From: Marivita sp.
GTDB lineage: Bacteria; Pseudomonadota; Alphaproteobacteria; Rhodobacterales; Rhodobacteraceae
DNA: 64,000 nt
NCBI RefSeq assembly: GCF_020055635.1
Contig: NZ_JAIPUT010000020.1
Span: forward strand, 1-64,000
Reading direction: 5' to 3'
Below are positions 60,816 to 64,000 of the stretch, one piece after another. Made by a program: the position numbers and the translations under genes. Position 1 is the first letter of the stretch, and each line of letters opens with the position of its first letter. The notes beneath the pieces were generated by a model. That model ran no database searches, was not told the origin of the DNA, and was given only the letters and a program-made list of their open reading frames with translations.

Positions 60816-60912
60816 AACGCACCAGGGGCCAAACGCGGATCGCGCGTCATGTCTTGCGATCCCGCGCCACACGCACCGGGAACCTGCATGCGCGCCCGCC
60901 CATCCGATCCGG

Positions 60913-63357
60913 TCAGAACGGCACGTCGTCGGCAGCACAGATGAACCGGGCGACGACCTTTTTCGTACCCGCCTTGTCAAACTCGATCTCGAGCTTGTCG
61001 CCTTCGATCCCCATCACCGCGCCATAGCCGAATTTCTGGTGAAACACCCGCTCGCCCAGCGCGTAGGAACTCAGCGCGGTGGCGTCGATCACGGTGTTGC
61101 GCGCCTCGGCAGGCTGGCTGACCGGGCGCTGTTGCGACCGCGCCTGAAGCCGTCGCCAGCCGGGGGAGTTGTAGACATTTGCATCCGCCGCCTTCTGGTG
61201 CAGGTCGGACCCGGCCATCATCTGCGTCGCGGGCGATGCCATGCCTGCCGCGCCATAGCCGCCGCCGTAAAGCCCCGGAGGCGTCAACACCTCGACATGC
61301 TCTTCCGGCAATTCGTCGATGAACCGCGAGGGAAGCGCCGATTGCCATTGGCCGAACACCCGGCGGTTGGCGGCGAAGGAGATCGTGCAAATCTCTTCGG
61401 CCCGCGTGATGCCGACATAGGCGAGGCGGCGTTCCTCTTCCAGACCCTTGAGGCCGCTCTCGTCCATCGACCGCTGCGACGGGAACAGCCCGTCCTCCCA
61501 ACCCGGCAGGAACACGGCGGGAAACTCCAGGCCCTTGGCGGCGTGCAGGGTCATGATCGACACCTTCTCGCCATCGCCGCCCTTGTCATTGTCCATGATC
61601 AGGCTGACATGCTCAAGAAATCCTTGCAGGTTCTCGAATTCCTCCAGTGCCTTGACCAATTCCTTGAGGTTCTCCAGCCGCCCCGGCGCCTCGGGTGTCT
61701 TGTCGTTCTGCCACATGCCCGTGTAGCCGCTTTCATCGAGAATGATTTGCGCGAGGTCGATGTGGGATACCTCGGGGTCCGCAAACCTGACGCGATTCAC
61801 TTCCAGCGACCCATCGTCCAGAACTTCATCACCATCCTCAATGATCGCAGCGCCACGCGTCATCCGGCCCCAACGGTCCAGATCGCGCACAAGCTGGCCA
61901 AGTTCGGACCCGCCCTTGCCCTTGATCAACCCCTGCTCCACCGCGAGCCGCGCGCCTTCGACAAGGGACACGCCATTGGCACGGGCCACGGTCTGGATCG
62001 TCTGCTGTGCCTTGTCGCCCAGCCCGCGCTTGGGGGTGTTGACGATCCGTTCGAAGGCCAGATCGTCGTCCGGGCTGGTCACGACGCGGAAATAGGCCAT
62101 CGCGTCGCGAATCTCCATCCGCTCGTAGAATCGCGGGCCGCCGATGACGCGGTAGGGCAGACCGATGGTCAGGAACCGGTCCTCGAAAGCGCGCATCTGG
62201 TGCGAGGCGCGGACAAGGATGGCCATTTCGTCCAAGGACACAGCCCGCATGCCGCGCGTGCCGGACTGCATCGCCTCGACTTCTTCGCCGATCCAGCGGG
62301 CCTCTTCCTCGCCGTCCCAATGGCCGATCAGGCGAAGTTTCTCGCCCTCCTGCGCATCGGTCCAGAGCGTCTTGCCCAGACGCCCCTGATTGCCCGCGAT
62401 CACGCCGGACGCCGCCGCAAGGATATGCGGCGTGGAGCGATAATTCTGTTCGAGCCGCACCACATGCGCGCCTTCGAAATCCTTTTCAAACCGCAGGATG
62501 TTGCCCACCTCGGCACCGCGCCAGCCATAGATCGACTGGTCGTCATCGCCGACGCAGCAGATGTTCTTGTGCGCGCTCGCCAGGAGCCGCAGCCACAGGT
62601 ACTGCGCGACGTTCGTATCCTGATATTCGTCCACGAGGATGTATTTGAACCAGCGCTGATACTGGTTCAGCACATCGGGATGCGCCTGAAAGATCGTGAC
62701 GACATGCAGCAGCAGGTCGCCGAAATCGACCGCGTTCAGTTCCTTGAGCCGCGCCTGATAGAGCGCGTAGAGCTTTGGCCCCTGATGGTTATACGCGCCC
62801 GCATCGGCGGCGGGCACCTTGTCGGGGGTGATCGCGCGGTTCTTCCAGCCGTCGATGATGCCCGCCAGTTGCCGCGCGGGCCAGCGCTTGTCGTCGATGC
62901 CGGCGGCCTGCACCAGTTGCTTGAGCAAGCGCAGCTGATCGTCGGTGTCGAGAATCGTGAAGTTCGATTTCAGCCCCGCCAGTTCGGCATGGCGGCGCAG
63001 CAGTTTCACGCAGATCGAATGGAAGGTGCCGAGCCACGGCATGCCTTCGACAGTCTCGCCCAGAAGCCGCCCCACCCGTTCCTTCATCTCGCGCGCGGCC
63101 TTGTTGGTGAAGGTCACGGCGAGGATCTCGTTCGGACGCGCCCGCCCGGTGTTCAGAAGATGCACGATCCGCGTGGTCAGCGCCTTGGTCTTGCCGGTGC
63201 CGGCCCCGGCCAGCATCAGGACCGGGCCATCCATCGTCTCGACCGCCTGGCGCTGTGCCGGGTTGAGATCGTCCAGATAGGGCTGCGGGCGCGCGGCCAT
63301 CGCACGGGCGGACAGCGAGGCGTTTTCGAACGCCTCCATTTCATCGAAACTGCTCAT
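60913..63357 (-). CDS. uvrD: UvrD/PcrA-type ATP-dependent DNA helicase
   Basis: A superfamily 1 helicase of 814 residues. Motifs in order: AQRQAVETMDGPVLMLAGAG with Walker A GAGTGKTK, ILAVTFTNKAAREMKERV (Ia), LVDEYQDTNVAQY (II), VGDDDQSIYGWRGAE (III), LEQNYRSTPHIL (IV), SIMTLHAAKGLEFPAVFLPG (V) and ITRAEEICTISFA (VI). It unwinds DNA in nucleotide-excision and mismatch repair. I place the start at ATG 63357 (MSSFDEMEAF); an ATG eight codons earlier (63381) is possible. The C-terminus has the tudor-like VFHQKFGYGAVMGIEGDKLE. Confidence 0.94.
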   Translation of the reverse strand: MSSFDEMEAFENASLSARAMAARPQPYLDDLNPAQRQAVETMDGPVLMLAGAGTGKTKALTTRIVHLLNTGRARPNEILAVTFTNKAAREMKERVGRLLGETVEGMPWLGTFHSICVKLLRRHAELAGLKSNFTILDTDDQLRLLKQLVQAAGIDDKRWPARQLAGIIDGWKNRAITPDKVPAADAGAYNHQGPKLYALYQARLKELNAVDFGDLLLHVVTIFQAHPDVLNQYQRWFKYILVDEYQDTNVAQYLWLRLLASAHKNICCVGDDDQSIYGWRGAEVGNILRFEKDFEGAHVVRLEQNYRSTPHILAAASGVIAGNQGRLGKTLWTDAQEGEKLRLIGHWDGEEEARWIGEEVEAMQSGTRGMRAVSLDEMAILVRASHQMRAFEDRFLTIGLPYRVIGGPRFYERMEIRDAMAYFRVVTSPDDDLAFERIVNTPKRGLGDKAQQTIQTVARANGVSLVEGARLAVEQGLIKGKGGSELGQLVRDLDRWGRMTRGAAIIEDGDEVLDDGSLEVNRVRFADPEVSHIDLAQIILDESGYTGMWQNDKTPEAPGRLENLKELVKALEEFENLQGFLEHVSLIMDNDKGGDGEKVSIMTLHAAKGLEFPAVFLPGWEDGLFPSQRSMDESGLKGLEEERRLAYVGITRAEEICTISFAANRRVFGQWQSALPSRFIDELPEEHVEVLTPPGLYGGGYGAAGMASPATQMMAGSDLHQKAADANVYNSPGWRRLQARSQQRPVSQPAEARNTVIDATALSSYALGERVFHQKFGYGAVMGIEGDKLEIEFDKAGTKKVVARFICAADDVPF

Positions 63358-63426
63358 GTCCCGCAAGATAGCGTCAGACATCGCAGAGATAAAGATGTTC
63401 CGATAATGTTCGCTCGCCCGAGGGCC

Positions 63427-63468
63427 GATTTCCTTCTGGGGAAATCACCGGATTTTTCGAAAAATCCG
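63427..63468. repeat. Hairpin plus perfect palindrome between two minus-strand genes
   Basis: GATTTCC / GGAAATC with a six-base loop (63427-63446) is followed by the palindrome CGGATTTTTCGAAAAATCCG (63449-63468), centred on TTCGAA. Same paired layout as at 50.5, 52.3 and 56.1 kb. Confidence 0.85.
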
Positions 63469-63478
63469 CGCCCGGCGG

Positions 63479-64000
63479 CTACCGGATCGCCCCGCGATTG
63501 TGCGGCGTGTAGGGTTTGATCGACCCGTTGGCGCGCGGGAATGCAAAGACATCCGTAACCGTGGCGATCTTGCCCGCGACAGGCACCGGTGAGGTCAGTT
63601 CCCACTGCGGCACCATCCCCGATCCGGGCTGGTAGAACTGGCTCACCGGCGTCATCGAGCGTTCATAGACATCCCGGTGATCGGAATAGGCCTCGCGCGC
63701 CGCCATCATCCCGGTGACGCCCGCGGCATCGAAGACCCTGCCATCGGGAAAGGCGCAGTTCAGCCGGAATCCGACCTCTTCGGCGGTGGGCAGCCGTTCG
63801 AGCGCATACACGTAGGCCATCTGGCGCAGCTCGTGCGGGCGCAGACCCAACAGTCGTTCGATCTCGTTGGCGACCTTGCCATACAGGTATTTTTCCTGCG
63901 TCACATAGCCCAGCGCGCTGCCATATTGCTGCACCGCGCGGTCGGATGTGGGGCTGACCACCTTCACCAACCGGTTCGGCCCGTCGAGAGTCCAGTGTTT
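63479..64000 (-). CDS. Protein of unknown function, 5' part outside the window
   Basis: The frame is open to the window's right edge, reading KHWTLDGPNRLVKVVSPTSD before the first internal start, so the true N-terminus lies beyond 64000. About 173 residues are visible, with EIERLLGLRPHELRQMAYVY and PTAEEVGFRLNCAFPDGRVF, ending FAFPRANGSIKPYTPHNRGA. I do not recognise the family. It lies upstream of uvrD on the same strand, separated by a palindrome pair. Confidence 0.65.
   Translation of the reverse strand, partial: KHWTLDGPNRLVKVVSPTSDRAVQQYGSALGYVTQEKYLYGKVANEIERLLGLRPHELRQMAYVYALERLPTAEEVGFRLNCAFPDGRVFDAAGVTGMMAAREAYSDHRDVYERSMTPVSQFYQPGSGMVPQWELTSPVPVAGKIATVTDVFAFPRANGSIKPYTPHNRGAIR

Noticed and set aside
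1-64000. Mobile elements, prophage genes, restriction or toxin-antitoxin systems, CRISPR arrays
   Set aside because: No transposase, integrase, phage structural gene, methylase-nuclease pair, TA pair or regularly spaced repeats were found; the window is mostly core chromosome.

Overview
The window reads as a chromosomal segment of a G+C-rich alphaproteobacterium of the Rhodobacteraceae (Roseobacter/Rhodobacter relatives). The reasons are: a complete PHA granule locus with CTGC-N3-GCAG operators for PhaR; a DUF1127 gene followed by an array of CCTCCTCCC-loop small RNAs (the CcaF1-CcsR arrangement known from Rhodobacter sphaeroides); an extended UpsM-type leader before mraZ; RibB carrying a zinc-less cyclohydrolase-like tail; and several small DUF families typical of this group. 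I see no prophage, insertion sequence, integrase or CRISPR array. Most of the window is core chromosome.

Layout. 1-2.4 kb: end of rlmJ, then three small coupled genes (a secreted protein, a TerB-like protein, a PhnD-like binding protein). 2.5-10.8 kb: a polar amino-acid ABC transporter, two glutamine-synthetase-like ligases, a class I amidotransferase and an FAD amine oxidase, which together look like a gamma-glutamylation route for an imported amine or amino acid. 10.9-16.7 kb: a DegT aminotransferase, then phaR, phaP, phaC and phaZ. 16.9-22.8 kb: a zinc-ribbon protein, a Gfo/Idh oxidoreductase, rpoH, rluD, tRNA-His, small DUF proteins, mmcB and a probable 6S RNA. 22.8-26.6 kb: ribB-ribH-nusB, rlmB and tRNA-Tyr. 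26.7-30.5 kb: glycerate kinase and the 5-oxoprolinase genes pxpB-pxpC-pxpA. 30.5-36.7 kb: yacG, an RNase E/G-like gene, maf, infA, a C-N hydrolase, a frameshifted GNAT, SnoaL, a low-molecular-weight phosphatase, UPF0262 and a BciB/FrhB-like reductase.

37-45.3 kb: the dcw cluster read leftward (mraZ-rsmH-ftsL-ftsI-murE-murF-mraY) with a long leader. 45.3-50.5 kb: a cobalamin riboswitch followed by btuC-btuD-btuF-like-exbB-exbD-exbD-tonB, a self-energised B12 uptake operon without its outer-membrane receptor. 50.5-52.5 kb: an Mrp/ApbC ATPase and the DUF1127 plus CcsR small-RNA locus. 52.5-64 kb: valS, trkH (frameshifted near its end), folE2, metZ under a SAM-II riboswitch, a UvrD/PcrA helicase and a partial unknown gene.

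Cross-cutting features. Two dispersed non-coding families recur at gene ends: a 22-bp element containing CTCTTTCCAAATATGCA (three exact copies plus one looser relative) and pairs of palindromes or hairpins, most of them perfect and centred on TCGA (four loci, plus a looser relative at 9.4 kb). Two genes (the GNAT near 34 kb and trkH) each carry a one-base frameshift that may be a sequence error. The most notable locus is the stress-type DUF1127/CcsR array at 51.7-52.3 kb.
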